A DNA stretch of 64,000 nucleotides, taken from Agrocybe praecox (Eukaryota; Basidiomycota; Agaricomycetes; Agaricales; Agrocybaceae). Positions 32,832 to 44,849 of the stretch are shown one piece after another. The stretch covers positions 2,678,501-2,742,500 of the forward strand of contig OZ024848.1 of the NCBI GenBank assembly GCA_964017145.1. The letters are read 5' to 3'. The translations under genes were made by a program, and so were the position numbers. Each line of letters starts with the position of its first letter. The stretch's first letter is position 1. A model generated the notes under the pieces. That model was not told where the DNA came from, did not search any database, and was given only the letters and a program-made list of their open reading frames with translations.

Positions 32832-35559
32832 CTGTGTTCAAACACATGTCAGAGAAATATGCTCTTTTTGAGACAAGAAACTGCTATACATACGAGATGC
32901 CGCAGTTCGAGACCTCAGTGAATATTCGCTGCCAAAGAAGAGGAAAGAAAGCACCAACGTCTCAAATTGATGAGTTAGCAGCGATAGTGGGCCTGGGACT
33001 ACGTATGAGACAGAGAGAAACAGGAGGCCTACTCTGAAGGATTCAAAGAGAATACGAAGAACAAACGAAGGGTCGTTTCGTGGCAGAGATTTCTATCGCT
33101 AATTTTTTTTGAGTAGGCCTCGCCGCCTAAACGTGGAAGTCGTGCACGGCGATGGTTAAGCCCCTACCCGTGTCTGTACATATAATTCCCAAGCCGATGT
33201 ATTTACGAACAACGATACCGATGCAAGGACAAGAAGCTAGAGAGCAATACTCGATCGCGAGGCGTGTTCAAAATTTCAAAATAAACTGGAGCTGGAGACT
33301 CTTCCAGCTTCAGCGAAACCAGCGTTTGATGCTATCAGGGACTGCGTTCTAGAAGATTGCTTCACATGAAATGTTATCGAGGGTACAACAGTTATTCTGC
33401 GAGTTTCGTAAAACACGATTCACCGTGCTGCGAGGGAGTTTTAAGAGGTAGTGGTGGTAAATTAAGCTGAGCATATCTGTGAGAGGGTGAAGTGGTATAA
33501 GTACAAGAAAAACTCACGACCAAGCTGTTCCTAACATCACACTCTAGCCTTTAGACGTAGCAAGAAAAGTCGCTCCCGTACCAGGTGTATCCCGGCCTGA
33601 CCCTTGAGTTCAGTTCATTTCCTCTGGTCCTTGTGCCGATCGAGGAACTCTCTGCATGCTTCAAGTTTGGCCATTGAGGAGACGTCAAAATTAGCATATA
33701 AGTTCAATATAAGTTATAATGAGAACATTTGGGAACTGAGAACTCTCACTGCCCTCTTGCTGCCCTCCTGGAGAGTCCGGTGATATTTAGTAAGCTCCAT
33801 TACGGCATTGCATCGGCAAGGCCTCAAGGCCTCAAGCTCAAGCTCAAAAACCGAGCCACGAAATTCATTCGCGTTTTCCCTATAATAATAAGGGTGGAAA
33901 GATCAAGTTAACATGCCAACAAATTTCTATGCTATGACTCGCTATTGATTCAGGTGCCGTCAAAAGAGTGACTATATAGCTGGAGGGTGTGTTTCTTTTC
34001 TTTTTTTCTTCCTTTTCGACGTGGGAAAGAAGTCGTGCAAAAGACGGCTCAAATAGAGGGCAAAGTTAGGCTGAAAAAATGACATTGTGTGGTTTAGAAG
34101 TGTAACGGTACCATGACGTGCGGTCTCCCGCCTACGGAGACAGGCCGATGTTCGGCAAGTAACACAAGTTCTAATAAATCTGGCATTTTTTGCTCATTTC
34201 CCTACACAATTTGGTGGCAGTTAGCTGTCGTATACAAGGATTACAACGATGAAGAAACCGCATCGATCTGAGAGAAACCTCTAACTTTCTTCATACGCTG
34301 AACCCCTCATGCTGTCGAGCTCGACCTTTCGGAATGCATGCAGTAATGTCGCGGATTGGTCTGAGAGAACGTTGTCAGAACAGCCATGAAGTAAGTTATA
34401 AATTTACACTCTTTACCCTTTTGTTAAAACCCATAGCTCAACTTCCTTCTTGTGCCCTTCATGATCCAAGTCGAAGAAGGCTGCTGCAATCCGGTGAATA
34501 TGTGTCCAGTAGGTGATTTCGAGGACAACTTGCCCTGCTAGTCCCGCCTGCAATTACTATCAATCACCATAGGTGTAAATATCCATCTCCCGACACCGGC
34601 AGCGACTAAAACACCCCCATGATATCGAGCAGGACCTTTTGGAAGGCATGGTGTAATGTTGCGGAGTGGTCTGAGGGAAAGAGTTCAGAGAAGAGCGTTC
34701 ATGATGTGAGTTTTACCGTTTACCAGGTGGGTCCTTCGCTCGATACGAGCTGCGCTGACAGCTTTCTCGTGTAGCTGGGGAGGTCCTGCGTCATCAACAG
34801 TAATGATGCGTGATTGGTCGAAGGCATAAATGCTTACCGATAAACGAAGTGCGTCAGAACGTACTTTCAGGACTCGGCCGCATGCATCCGTCTAATATTG
34901 GAGAACGTATGATATCAGAAGTGCCGCTATGTCTTTTGGGAAAGTAGGCGCTATCGGGTGGAGAATTCTGTGAGTTTTACTTCTTCGTGCTAACCAAAAC
35001 TCCGGCCACACCACGGTTCTGTTTCCTGCCCTCCCAAGTCAGTTGAAGTCAGTTCTGTCGCTGCCACGAGACGGGGCAACCCAAACCATGCTTTTCGGCG
35101 GATGCTATGTGAAAAGGCAAGTTGATGCCAATCGTCGGATGTTTCGGACTGCAGATTTCATCCAGTAGTGCCAGTGTTCGCACTGCGGGGCATATCTTGT
35201 GTTGGAAATCGTTTTGGTGATTGTGGAAACCGTTTTTGGTGCTCTTTTGGCATACGACGTCTTTCCCTATGATGCAACATATGAGAAGAACTTCAATGCG
35301 GGATATCGCGAATCCGTTTATCTGCGAAGTATAAGTGGCTGGGCGCTTGATGGAACATTCAAGATTCGCGTTCATAAGGCCATCTACTCGAACGTCCGCC
35401 GCTCGCACACATGGCCCATGTAGATTTGACACATCTCAGCGCGATGGCACCATAGTCTTTCGTCTTTCCCTGATTTATGCTTCCCTGCCCTTTGTTTGTG
35501 ACAGTGCGAGACGTGCTCAGTGCAGTCATTGCGCCTTCGTTTTTTCTTTTCTCGCATCG
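32832..35559. other. Gene-free stretch
   Basis: About 2.7 kb. Short frames only, none with a recognisable signature. Confidence 0.3.
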
Positions 35560-36500
35560 TGGAGTGGGATGGTCATGTAAGGGTGGAACGTAAACGATCG
35601 GACCGTGCTCTGGTTCTTTCCAAGTTTGACCACGGACGGTTCCCTGGAAGATGGTTCGTGTACGATGCATGCAGTGGCTGCGCGAATGGGCCTAAACACA
35701 GGTTGGAAACTGGGTCCAGTCGTTCTGCGGTAAACTATACCACATTATTATGCGATTCACCTCCGAGAAATATTGTACGGGTACTCACTGTGGATCCCTC
35801 AGTCCTGTAGGCTCGAATCCAGTCTTTTTGAACGAGCAGCGCGGCACTCGAATCACACCGTAGCGCAGAGAATTTCTTCGAAGGATAAAATATCGCGAAC
35901 CGTAACGTGTCGGACTGTTCTCTGGTATCTTCCGACTCCAACCACGGACGATGCGCTTGAAGATGGTTTGTGTACGTGTACGAAGCATGCAGTGGCTGCG
36001 CGAATGGGCCTAAACACAGGTTGGAAACTGGGTCCAGTCGTTCTGCGGTAAACTATACCACATTATTATGCGATTCACCTCCGAGAAATATTGTACGGGT
36101 ACTCACTGTGGATCCCTGAGTCCTGTAGGCTCAAATCCAGTCTTTTTGAACGAGCAGCGCGGCACTCGAATCACACCGTAGTGTAGAGAATTTCTTCGAA
36201 TGATGAAATATCAAGAACCGTAACGTGTCGGATTGTTCTCTGGTATCTTCCGACTCCAACCACGGACGATTCGCTTGAAGATGGTTTGTGTACGTGTACG
36301 AAGCATGCAGTGGCTGCGCGAATGGGTCCAAACACTGAGGTTGGAAACTGGGTCCAGTCGTTCTGCGGTGAATTATTCTGCGATTCACCTCCGCCCAATA
36401 TTGTACGAGTACTCACCGTGGATCCCTCTTATAAGTAACCATACATCCTCTAGACTCTATCCATCCTTGATGTGCGGCGTGGCACTCCAATCCCACCTTC
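35560..36500. repeat. Tandem repeat array, period 318 bp, about three copies
   Basis: The phrase GCAGTGGCTGCGCGAATGGG occurs at 35671, 35989 and (with T for the last G context) 36307, giving two spacings of exactly 318 bp. Neighbouring blocks (GGTTGGAAACTGGGTCCAGT, AGTCTTTTTGAACGAGCAGC, ACCACGGACGAT) repeat in register. The first and last copies are the most diverged; the third is shortened. Several frames on both strands run through the array only because the period is a multiple of three. Confidence 0.9.
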
Positions 36501-37690
36501 GCGCAAACCGATGAAAACCGGTTGGTGATAAATAGCTGTGTGATTAAAAGAAGTCAATACGGATGTTTAACACTACTAACAAGACGCAGGTTGGAATTAC
36601 ACGGCCAAATAGACGGTGGTTGGCGACCTGAAGAAGAAAGCGCCGGGGTAAGCCATAGTCTGCCGAGGCACGGTTCATACATGTGAGACGCAGATTCACC
36701 GCTCTTTTTAAGCCTCCCCACACTATAGAATTAGACGTCAGAACAGAAATTTACTCTTAGCTAGTGTACATCGCTCATGGTCAATATTCTCGGGATATGC
36801 CCGATGCTGCCATTACTTGCATTATTTATTTATTTTAGAACGAGCACATATGTGGACAAAATCAGGTTGGAATATCTTATATTTCACTCTTATAGTCTGT
36901 AATATTCAGGAATAGCCTCTTTCACCGCCCAGCTCAAGGCGACACCTGCGTATTATCCAGCCATCACCTAACCGGATATGATCAGGCCAGAGACCAGCAA
37001 TAATTGATGAACAGGAAGGTTGGCCGTGTTCGACACACTTGGATTTAGCGCTAACTCAAGCGCGAAAGAATCTCGCAGCATCGGTGACGGGTTCTTCAGT
37101 GAATCAAATCAGTCTAACCCGAATATATCACTCCTTCGATCAATTTCTTTTGAGAAAACATTTCTTGAATGTTATTTACCGTAGTACTTTATGTGCCTCT
37201 TAAATTGAATTATACTGTCACCATCAACGTAGCAGGAACATTTAAAAATCGAGAGGCGGGTACTTTTCCTCCCTTTTTCCCATTCTCGGCCGATGGTCAA
37301 GGATTGTGGCGGTAATTCTCATATTCTAGCCGTGTGATCACCCTTGGGAATGATCTAACCGGCTATATATAGTTCGCCTAATGTGAATCTTTTTCTCCAC
37401 AAATAACCGAAGTCACCACATTTTATATCAATAATGGGTTAGCCCCCTTCCAAAAATAGATCTTTTTTACACGAGTACCAAGTATCTCGAAGCCTAATGC
37501 AGATGGCATATACGAATGTTCCATTTGTGCACCACAGATCGATGCAGGAGTGGGAAATTAGCTTGCCAATTCAAGAAAAAATGGCAGGTACCTTCCAACT
37601 TCAAAATTTACTTGTTGGGAACTCATATGACCTGGCAAGCTATTGGTTATAATTCACGCGAGGCCGAGGTGCCCTGGTTACTCAGCGCAA
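36501..37690. other. Gene-free stretch
   Basis: AT-rich; TATATATAG near 37370 is TATA-like but no gene follows that I can support. Confidence 0.3.
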
Positions 37691-37699
37691 CTTGAAACT

Positions 37700-38010
37700 G
37701 TTTATTATTATTATTACTATACTATTAAGCAAACGCACAAGTTCGTGTACACATGTTCCTATTTTGGTGAAGCATTTAGCTATTTGACTTCATTTCACTC
37801 CCTCAAGACGTATTTTTTTTGCTCTTGCGATATATTCCTTGGCTCGATATTTTTCGGAATCATTTTATCATGAGTATGACGTCTTTCCCTACTACTCTTA
37901 CTGAGCCTATACTGAAATTTCACTACTTCCTCTGCTGTGCTGCTCGGAGGGGGTGATATCATTGGTACCTCGCTTCGGCGTACGCCTTGTACTTTTACGT
38001 TACAATTTAC
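37700..38010 (+). repeat. Dispersed non-coding element, copy 2
   Basis: Plus-strand counterpart of the copy at 24.1-24.5 kb. It starts after a run of TTA units with TTACTATACTATTAAGCAAA and the shared CAAGTTCGTGT, has a pyrimidine-rich middle, and ends in the GC-rich stretch GGTACCTCGCTTCGGCGTAC followed by GCCTTGT. The adjoining TTA microsatellite resembles the simple-repeat tail of SINE-like or Helitron-like ends; class not determined. Confidence 0.55.
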
Positions 38011-38130
38011 TAGTCTAGTCCAAATAAGGATGAATGCAATATATTACATCTACAGACTTTTGCAGCTGCTTTTACTTTTACCTACGATTCTACACCCCCC
38101 TTTTCCCCATATTTCTATATCGCGGGAAAA

Positions 38131-38434
38131 CACGATGATCAGTCTTGACATAAAACTCGACACTACGCTACAGCATTCATCAAGATTTATCTTCCTGATG
38201 ACGTCTTGTCAGCTACGAGACCACTACGAGGATCCCAATGTATACTGCAGGTACACGCGAATCACCCAAACTGGCAGGGACGCGTGCTGTGGGCGCTTAA
38301 TGTCCCTCGAGCACGCGACTGAGCATTTTGAACGCCTCCATCACATCGAGAGAGGAAATGATGGTCCAAAGGACAAGAAGGAGAAGGCGAAAGTAGTTTG
38401 TCAGTGGAAAGGATGCAGGAAAGGAAATCAATGA
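38131..38434 (+). pseudogene. Zinc-finger-like protein fragment
   Basis: The frame at 38131-38434 ends with a Cys/His-containing stretch (CCGRLMSLEHATEHFERLHH) followed by a lysine-rich linker and CQWKGCRKGNQ before a stop. This resembles the spaced C2H2-like fingers of agaric hypothetical proteins, cut off inside the second finger. The upstream part of the open frame belongs to the dispersed element, so the start is unknown. Confidence 0.35.
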
Positions 38435-39519
38435 GTAGGTCAACGTGTTTATAAATACCCTAACAGTGTGTGATTTTAACGAAAGGTTGTGTTCATTTCT
38501 TGTACAAGACTGGTATACATCACATCATCTTTGTTCCTATAGCCTTAGCCCTAATAAGGGAACTTGGTCAGTTAGTTTACCATACGGTAAAAAAGCATTT
38601 TTGACTGCTTTACCATCAAATTACCATTACCACGCTAGTTCCTAATCCCAGCAGCTTTTGCAGCGGGTGAATCGTCTCCAATCGAAATTTGTCCTAGAGA
38701 GGAGGAAACATGTTAAACTCCAATACGCGTCTCCAGCGAAACACAAAAAAACTGTGCCCCGCTTGGGCGGTCAAATCTTTTTGCAAAATCATGCACGTCA
38801 CCTGCATGTACACACTGGCCAGTCAGCGAGTCAAATTTGACCCGATATGACTTAACAAGCGACTCAAACATTTCCGGTTTCAGCGCACTTATCGAGCTAT
38901 GTATCCTCATTCAATTAGTCACTCTATAGCATCCGCTGACCCGTACACTTCTATTCTATAAGCCACTTAATTACCTCAATGACCAGATACACACTGCTTC
39001 TCTGAGAGACCCCGCGACACTGCTGGAGCCGATTTCTATTTACCTGACATAAAGGTATCAAATAACGCGTCTTCTGTTAAATTCCGTGATTAGTGGCTCA
39101 ATGCCCGGGATTACCATAATTGGCATCTCCGATGCATTTTTTACTCGTTCGGGTCAGAAACAGATATTAATTCAAACACCAACCAAAGCATCAGGGAGTG
39201 TAAGTCCTCTATCATTATGGGCGATGAAATACGGGACAAGGGTACGTAGGATAAATATGGTATCAGCTTAGTGAGATTCAGTAACATATACACGAAAACA
39301 AATTGGTGATTTGTCTGGTAATTCCGAAAGGAAAGTAACCACTGCAAGGAGCAAGAAAAACAGCAGACAGTAGGACAGACTGCCGTATAAAAGTTAGGGA
39401 AAGGAAGATCAATTCACTCGTCCCTGGTTACATCCGAGTCCCTCAGTGCAATGGCCGTCAACTCTCTCCTAATTTTACTCACGACTTTGCGTCCTCCCTA
39501 CTGCCCATTCCCGGATTCT
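38435..39519. other. Gene-free stretch
   Basis: No supported gene. A weak finger-like phrase NHARHLHVHTG near 38790 may be a remnant of the preceding zinc-finger fragment. Confidence 0.25.
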
Positions 39520-40203
39520 TTATATATCGTTCTCCTGGTAGAGCTCCTTCAACCAATCCTTTGCTTGCTCATGCTCCGCCTTGACCTCGTCCAACAGCGC
39601 TGTGAACCTTTTGAGGAAGGATTCCGAAGGCATCTGTTTTCCTGTCGACGCGTTGGGGCACTTTCCCCTGTCGTGAATTTCTTGGCAAATGTTAGAAACT
39701 CTGGAGAGTCCAAGGGAGACTGATGAGCCCTTTAAATAATGTCCCAAGTCCGCAATCTGTGCGAGATCCATCACAGCGCTATCAATACGAGTAAAATAAA
39801 ATAAGCATAATGAAGAAGACCGACAACCCTGCAAGCACGCCAAATAATCAACGCTCACAAAGCTTTATCCATACTTTCAAGAGTTTCGGTAGCCTGCTGA
39901 AAGTACTGCCTAACCATATATTTTGAGAACTCTCTTGCTGCCTTGTAATCGTCAAGATCCAGGAGTTGATCGAATGTACCCCGGTCTATTGTCGGAATTG
40001 TACATATAGTCTAGGGAGATTGTATTTCAGTGACTTTAGTAGACACACCCAAAGATATTCCTGCCATGGAAATGGCATTAAACAGACTAGTATGTTATAT
40101 TCACCTTATGCTTTCGCGAAGAGAGCACGAATGGTTGCTGAGATGATGATTTACAGCTGGAGCCTGAGTTGGGTCCATCTTTACCATTCGCTGGTGTGGG
40201 CAT
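39520..40203 (-). CDS. ypd1: Histidine-containing phosphotransfer (HPt) protein, YPD1 type, 169 aa
   Basis: Three exons, 40105-40203, 39859-40010 and 39520-39778, join with GTGAAT..CCTAG and GTGAGC..GATAG introns and matching phases to 170 codons. The start is the only ATG in frame before the first exon junction (MPTPANGKDG). Residues about 34-84 (FDQLLDLDDYKAAREFSKYM, then YFQQATETLESMD) and DLAQIADLGHYLKGSSVSLG give the four-helix HPt bundle. The phospho-accepting His is in GHYLKGSS, the signature of YPD1. YPD1 relays phosphate from hybrid histidine kinases to SSK1- and SKN7-type regulators in osmotic and oxidative stress signalling. Length and motif order are normal, so this is one of the few clearly intact host genes here. 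Confidence 0.87.
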
Positions 40204-41704
40204 ATAAAAAACCAGGGAAGAAGTGCAATTTGAAAGGTGGTGTAGTGTCGCTAGAGTAAAGGCGATCGAAGCCTACTGTGCTGTGACTCCGGGAGGATAC
40301 AACTGAAACTGTAGGTCATGGTATGTAACGTGTAACGTGTAACGGTTGTGCCAATTAGATCGAAGCATGAAGTGTAACTATGGTTGCCCATCCGCCGAAA
40401 AATTAAATCGATAGATGTATACACCTTCAACAGTATTTAACATACATATGTTCCTGTAGAACATGTATATATAACTTACTGCATATCATACAACATAGTG
40501 GTGGGATTATAATACTACATCTATGTCTGATCATACAATAGGAAAGTTGGTTATCCCACATAGACTTTGGATTATGCAAGATGTATATCGTATAACACCA
40601 CATAAATGTTGCATTATACCACATATAACGCCGGGTTGTATCGTTTCCCACACTGGATTGTACATCACTCATTCTCATACACGTCGCTCATAGTGTATCG
40701 TACATACCTAGCTCAAAATAGTGCAACCTCGCTCAACGTCGACTCACGCGTACTCAATACCGCATCGTACAGCCCTTGCTCAAATCTCCCTCAGCGTCGA
40801 CTCTCGCTTATTCTGAAACATGTCGCTCATCTCACATCGTTCATCCTCTTGTTAAAATCTCGGTCTTGCTTAATCGCATTTAATTGTCGCAAGACTAAGG
40901 CTCAGCCTTGTCAGGTCCGGTCTTAGAAGTGTAAGTATGTAGGATTGTGCTATTTTTGGGATGCGACTGTGGCTGTGTGCCTGGATATTCTTTCTCAAAT
41001 CGGCAGTACGGTTGTCTCCTGCTGTGGCGGTGCAACCTAGTCGAGTAGATTAGATTAGATCTATCATCTGTATGACAGCGACGCGTCCATAGCCGACCTC
41101 AAACGGGAGCAGGCCTCAGCCGAGGATTTGCACCTTAGTCCGGTCTGCTGAGGGCTTTTATGACCAATTTGCAGCGCAGTAGATTCATTCTTATAACACT
41201 CTTGCGCCTCAGCAAGCCAACCCCGGATCATTGATTTAATAAGAGCATTTGAGAATCTGAGTATGTGCCTCTAGATGGAAATGCCAATCGCGAAGAAGCT
41301 ACTCACCAGCGAGGGCAAAAACGTGTGTCTAACGAACTATCCTGACTAGCAGTGGAGGTACTCATTTTGGGTGGTCTCTCGTCATTCACAGTCGGTAATA
41401 ATTTATTTTGCTGAACAGGGTCCCCACCAGGTGAGAAATTTTAGAAAATATCGCGATAGCGGTGACCAGTTAGTGCGGAGCTTACTCAAGCGCGGTTCAT
41501 AGCCACGAGTAAATTTTAGTTTGGATTTAACGAATACATTTCCGCGTCCATATTAGCTGAGCGCCTAGCTGGCGCGCTGCGGTCATTTTCGAACGCCATC
41601 TATAACCATCTTCTTGTATTTTTGGAATCAATAGAGTGAAAGGTCGATACTGCAAGGAATGAGTAAGACGAGTGTAATCAAACATGCGTCTATGGCTAGT
41701 TCAG
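40204..41704. other. Gene-free, AT-rich stretch
   Basis: Contains many short ATG/CAT-rich near-palindromes (40430-40700) and a segment near 41030-41095 that is shared with 46875-46945. No gene recognised. Confidence 0.3.
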
Positions 41705-42665
41705 TACGGCGGTCAAAACGGATAAATATTATTCGCACCCCGACTTTTTGACTTTGGCTCTATTTGCGCCTTATTCAGGTCATATTAGTATCTTAAATGT
41801 ACCTTTGATATATGTAGCTCAAATAAAAATGTCGCTCAAATCAAACACTAAAAGTGCCAATATCGGACTCCATAGAAAAGAAAAATATATTTGGGACTTA
41901 TTTGTCAAAGTACTCGACCGCCCAATGTGACATCAATAAGTCGCTCAATTTCAAATAAATTGAGCGCAACTTCCAAATGCGCGACTTTTCTTGAGAGCGC
42001 ACCTTTCCGAGGTTTGTAGATTCCCCCTCGCCTAACACCTTGCCATAAGGAGTCGTCCGTAAGCGACTGAGTACAAAAATATTCATTCTCCCTAGTCACG
42101 AAGGTGTATTCACGGCTGGTATATTCAAAAATTGTGCTATTTAATTGGGTGACTTTCCGTAAGTTTTTTTAATCATTTATGCATCATAAAAGATTATATT
42201 TGGTGGCGCAGCCGTGATGCCGGGCCCAATTAGGAACTTTTTGTACTTGCTCGCTTACAGACGCTTTGTTAGGCGAGCCGCAAGGGGGGGTCTCCAAAAT
42301 TAGCATAGCCTCGGAAAGTCGCGCTCGTGAAAGTCGCGCTCTAGAAAGGCCGCGCTCTCAAAAGCCGCGCATACTAAAGTTGCTAAAGTTGCGCTCAATA
42401 GAAATAGCGCGAGAAACTTATTTACACCCTATGGGCGGTCGAGTACTATTCATAAATACGACCGAAACATATTATTCATTTTTTATGAAGTCCGAAAGTT
42501 GCGCTCCTACTGCTTTATTCTAGTGACATTTTTATTTGAGCTACATACTTCAGAGGTACATTTACGAGACTCATGTGACCGGAATAAGACGCGAAAGCTT
42601 TCAAAGGACCCGAAATCAAAAAGTCGGGGTGCGAATAATATTTACCCGTTTTGACCGCCATACGC
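41705..42665. mobile_element. Large fold-back (palindromic) element, about 960 bp
   Basis: The left arm (about 41705-42080) and right arm (about 42237-42665) are imperfect inverted copies. Markers in order on the left are GGCGGTCAAAACGG, ATTATTCGCACCCCGACTTT, TAGCTCAAATAAAAATG, AAGTACTCGACCGCCCA, CTCGCCTAAC and GTAAGCGACTGAGTACA; each recurs reverse-complemented in the reverse order on the right. The central 150 bp is unpaired. No coding capacity is seen. Fold-back/MITE-type element or a recent inverted duplication of a repeat. Confidence 0.8.
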
Positions 42666-42689
42666 TCTTGAGAAAATCGCGCTTGGAAA

Positions 42690-43050
42690 AGCGCTCTCGA
42701 AAGTTGCGCTCTCGAAAAGGTGCGCTCTCAAAAGGTGCGTTTACATACTAAAGTTACGCTCAATGTAAATAACTCGAGCAACTTATTTACACCATTAGGC
42801 GGCCGAGTACTATTCACAGATACGTACAAAATATATCATTCATTTTTATGATGTCCGAAAGTTGAACGTTGAGCTCTAAGTATTTTATTCGAGCGAGATA
42901 TATGATACATATATGACACTAATATGATCTGAGTAAGGTGCGATAACACTCAGAAACAAGCTCATATAATATACTAACGTGGGCCCAGCAATCGTTGGAC
43001 TATTACTCGCTTTTATTATTTCCCCATTTTGACCTCCATTGCGTCTGCAC
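42690..43050. repeat. Third copy of the fold-back arm, direct orientation to the right arm
   Basis: The segment GGTGCGCTCTCAAAAGGTGC, GGCGGCCGAGTACTATTCA, TTTTATGATGTCCGAAAGTT and the closing CATTTTGACCTCCA repeats the order of the right arm (42330-42665) in the same orientation with moderate divergence. Confidence 0.65.
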
Positions 43051-43593
43051 TAAGTCTAAGAGAGACAAACTTTTTTAAATATAGAACGAGGACCGACAAA
43101 ATACAAATTTCGCTGTATTAGTCTCTGTTGCCACTGTCATTACATGACCAAGTTGAGATTCTTAATGGTTAAAACTTCTGTAGTCGATGATCGTGGAATG
43201 TACTCTCTTACGCATAAGTCTAACTTGGGCTAGTCCTTCTTGGTTTTTTATTTATACTGTTCAAAATCTGCTTCTGCCTCCCAATGCTTCCCTGAAGCTT
43301 CCTCAAAGATACGAATCACAGGCACGACCTAGAGAAAATGAAAATTTTAACACCGCCGAGAATGGAAGGATCCATCATGCGCCATGCATCATCCGAGCCG
43401 CCAGAACCGAGCGTAGAAGATCATTTCAATGGTACAAGGAGTTATCGACTGTCCCACACTTGAGAGGTCCGAAAAACGAGCGGTTATATAGATTCTCGAG
43501 AAATTTCGTCCCAATTCATCGTTCGAACGTTCATCCTTCCCCATACTTGAATCAATTTTTTCAACTTAGCTACACCCTCCTTTCTCTCCAACT
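43051..43593. promoter_or_regulatory. Upstream region of the membrane-protein gene
   Basis: No gene called; pyrimidine-rich sequence immediately precedes the ATG at 43594 (CCCTCCTTTCTCTCCAACT), typical of basidiomycete transcription starts. Confidence 0.3.
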
Positions 43594-44713
43594 ATGAATG
43601 CCACCGTCAATTTTACACGTTTCTCCACAGACACGTACATCTCGACCCCCATGGTTTTTCTCCAGCCTGACACGATGTATGAAATTGCCATTGCACAATA
43701 CGTCCTCGTCGGCTCATGTGCTGTGCGTTTTCCTTTTCTTTGAATTGTGTCTTAATCGGCTAATGAATTCATATATAGGTAATGCTCTGGGACATCCTCG
43801 ACAACATTTTCGATGACATTCGCTTAGTGACTAACTATCGCATTTCCCTCCCAACGTCAATATACTTCATCTCGAGGTACATCAGCTATTCATCGAATGA
43901 TGTATTCTTTGCTCACACCTTCTCCACATATAAGACTTAGCGCCCTTGGATACGTTCTTTCAAGCACCATCTTTATCACAGCCCCCCTCGGAAATTGCTA
44001 CGCCATAGAAAAAATTACTGATTGGTTGTTCGCCTCCGCCGTCTCACTCACTTCACTCTTATTCTTTTTTCGCGTACGCGCAATATTCGAAAACAATAAT
44101 TATATTGTAGCATTTTTCCTGCTAATGTGGCTCTCTGTTCTTGCTGGATGCCTCGCAGCCACCCAGGGCGTTGTCGGAGCGCACACAGGAAATATGAAAC
44201 ACTGCATCAACGCCAGTCTCAAAGATTACGTTCGAGCAGCCGCCATCATTCCCCTCGTCAATGACACCATAATTTTCATTGCCATCTCATGGCGCCTGAT
44301 GCTTAACTGTTATCCTAGTAACAATCTCCAAGATAGGATCTGCACCTTCATTTTTGGGGTCCACATGCCGGCTTTCTCCAGGTCTTTGTTGAAAGACGGA
44401 CAAAGCTACTACCTGTACGTACTTATCGGGTTTTGATTCCATCTTCTCATATCCATACTACGCACGTAACTGACCTACTCGCAGAGTAACAGTTACAACC
44501 AACATAACGACTGTTATAATGCTATACAACAAATCCGTACCTCTCTCTGTGCAAACTATGTTCAGCGTCCCCAACGTTATGCTCATGAACGTGATGGCAT
44601 GTCGCATTTTTCGCAACACCAAATTAATCAATTCTGGCGCAAACACATTCTCCAACACCCAAAAGAAAGTCCAATATCGAGGAAGAGAAGTTCGTTGTCC
44701 CACTTTCTTATGA
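43594..44713 (+). CDS. Multi-span (about 7 TM) membrane protein, 311 aa, agaric DUF6533-like
   Basis: Exons 43594-43722, 43779-43876, 43935-44414 and 44485-44713 join with consistent phases to 312 codons. Hydrophobic segments, in order: AIAQYVLVGSCAVMLWDIL; YFISRLSALGYVLSSTIFI; WLFASAVSLTSLLFF; YIVAFFLLMWLSVLAGCLA; AAIIPLVNDTIIFIAISW; and two shorter ones near TTNITTVIMLY and VPNVMLMNVMA. The overall pattern resembles the lineage-expanded integral membrane proteins of mushrooms (DUF6533-like), function unknown. After NTQK the called frame gives a short basic tail. The next frame gives an acidic tail (EEEKFVVPLSYDNGEDLTAP) ending near 44846, so an extra small intron or a frameshift near 44665 is possible. 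Confidence 0.68.
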
Positions 44714-44849
44714 CAATGGGGAGGATCTCACTGCCCCTGGTGATGTTGAAAATACGATTCCTCATAAGGTTCATCAGCTGGACACTACATTAGCTGCCAC
44801 AGGGAATGGGGACTACCCGCTGGCCAGTGGTGATCACAATGTGTGAGGA

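Noticed and set aside
35812..35830. tRNA T-arm-like phrase GGCTCGAATCC
   Set aside because: No acceptor or anticodon arm can be formed around it, and it is part of the tandem array.
35359..36416. Antisense and sense frames through the 318-bp array
   Set aside because: They repeat with the array because its period is a multiple of three; no start, splice or family support.
36780..37430. Possible LTR of a retrotransposon
   Set aside because: A TATA-like box is present but no second copy, primer-binding site or polypurine tract was found.
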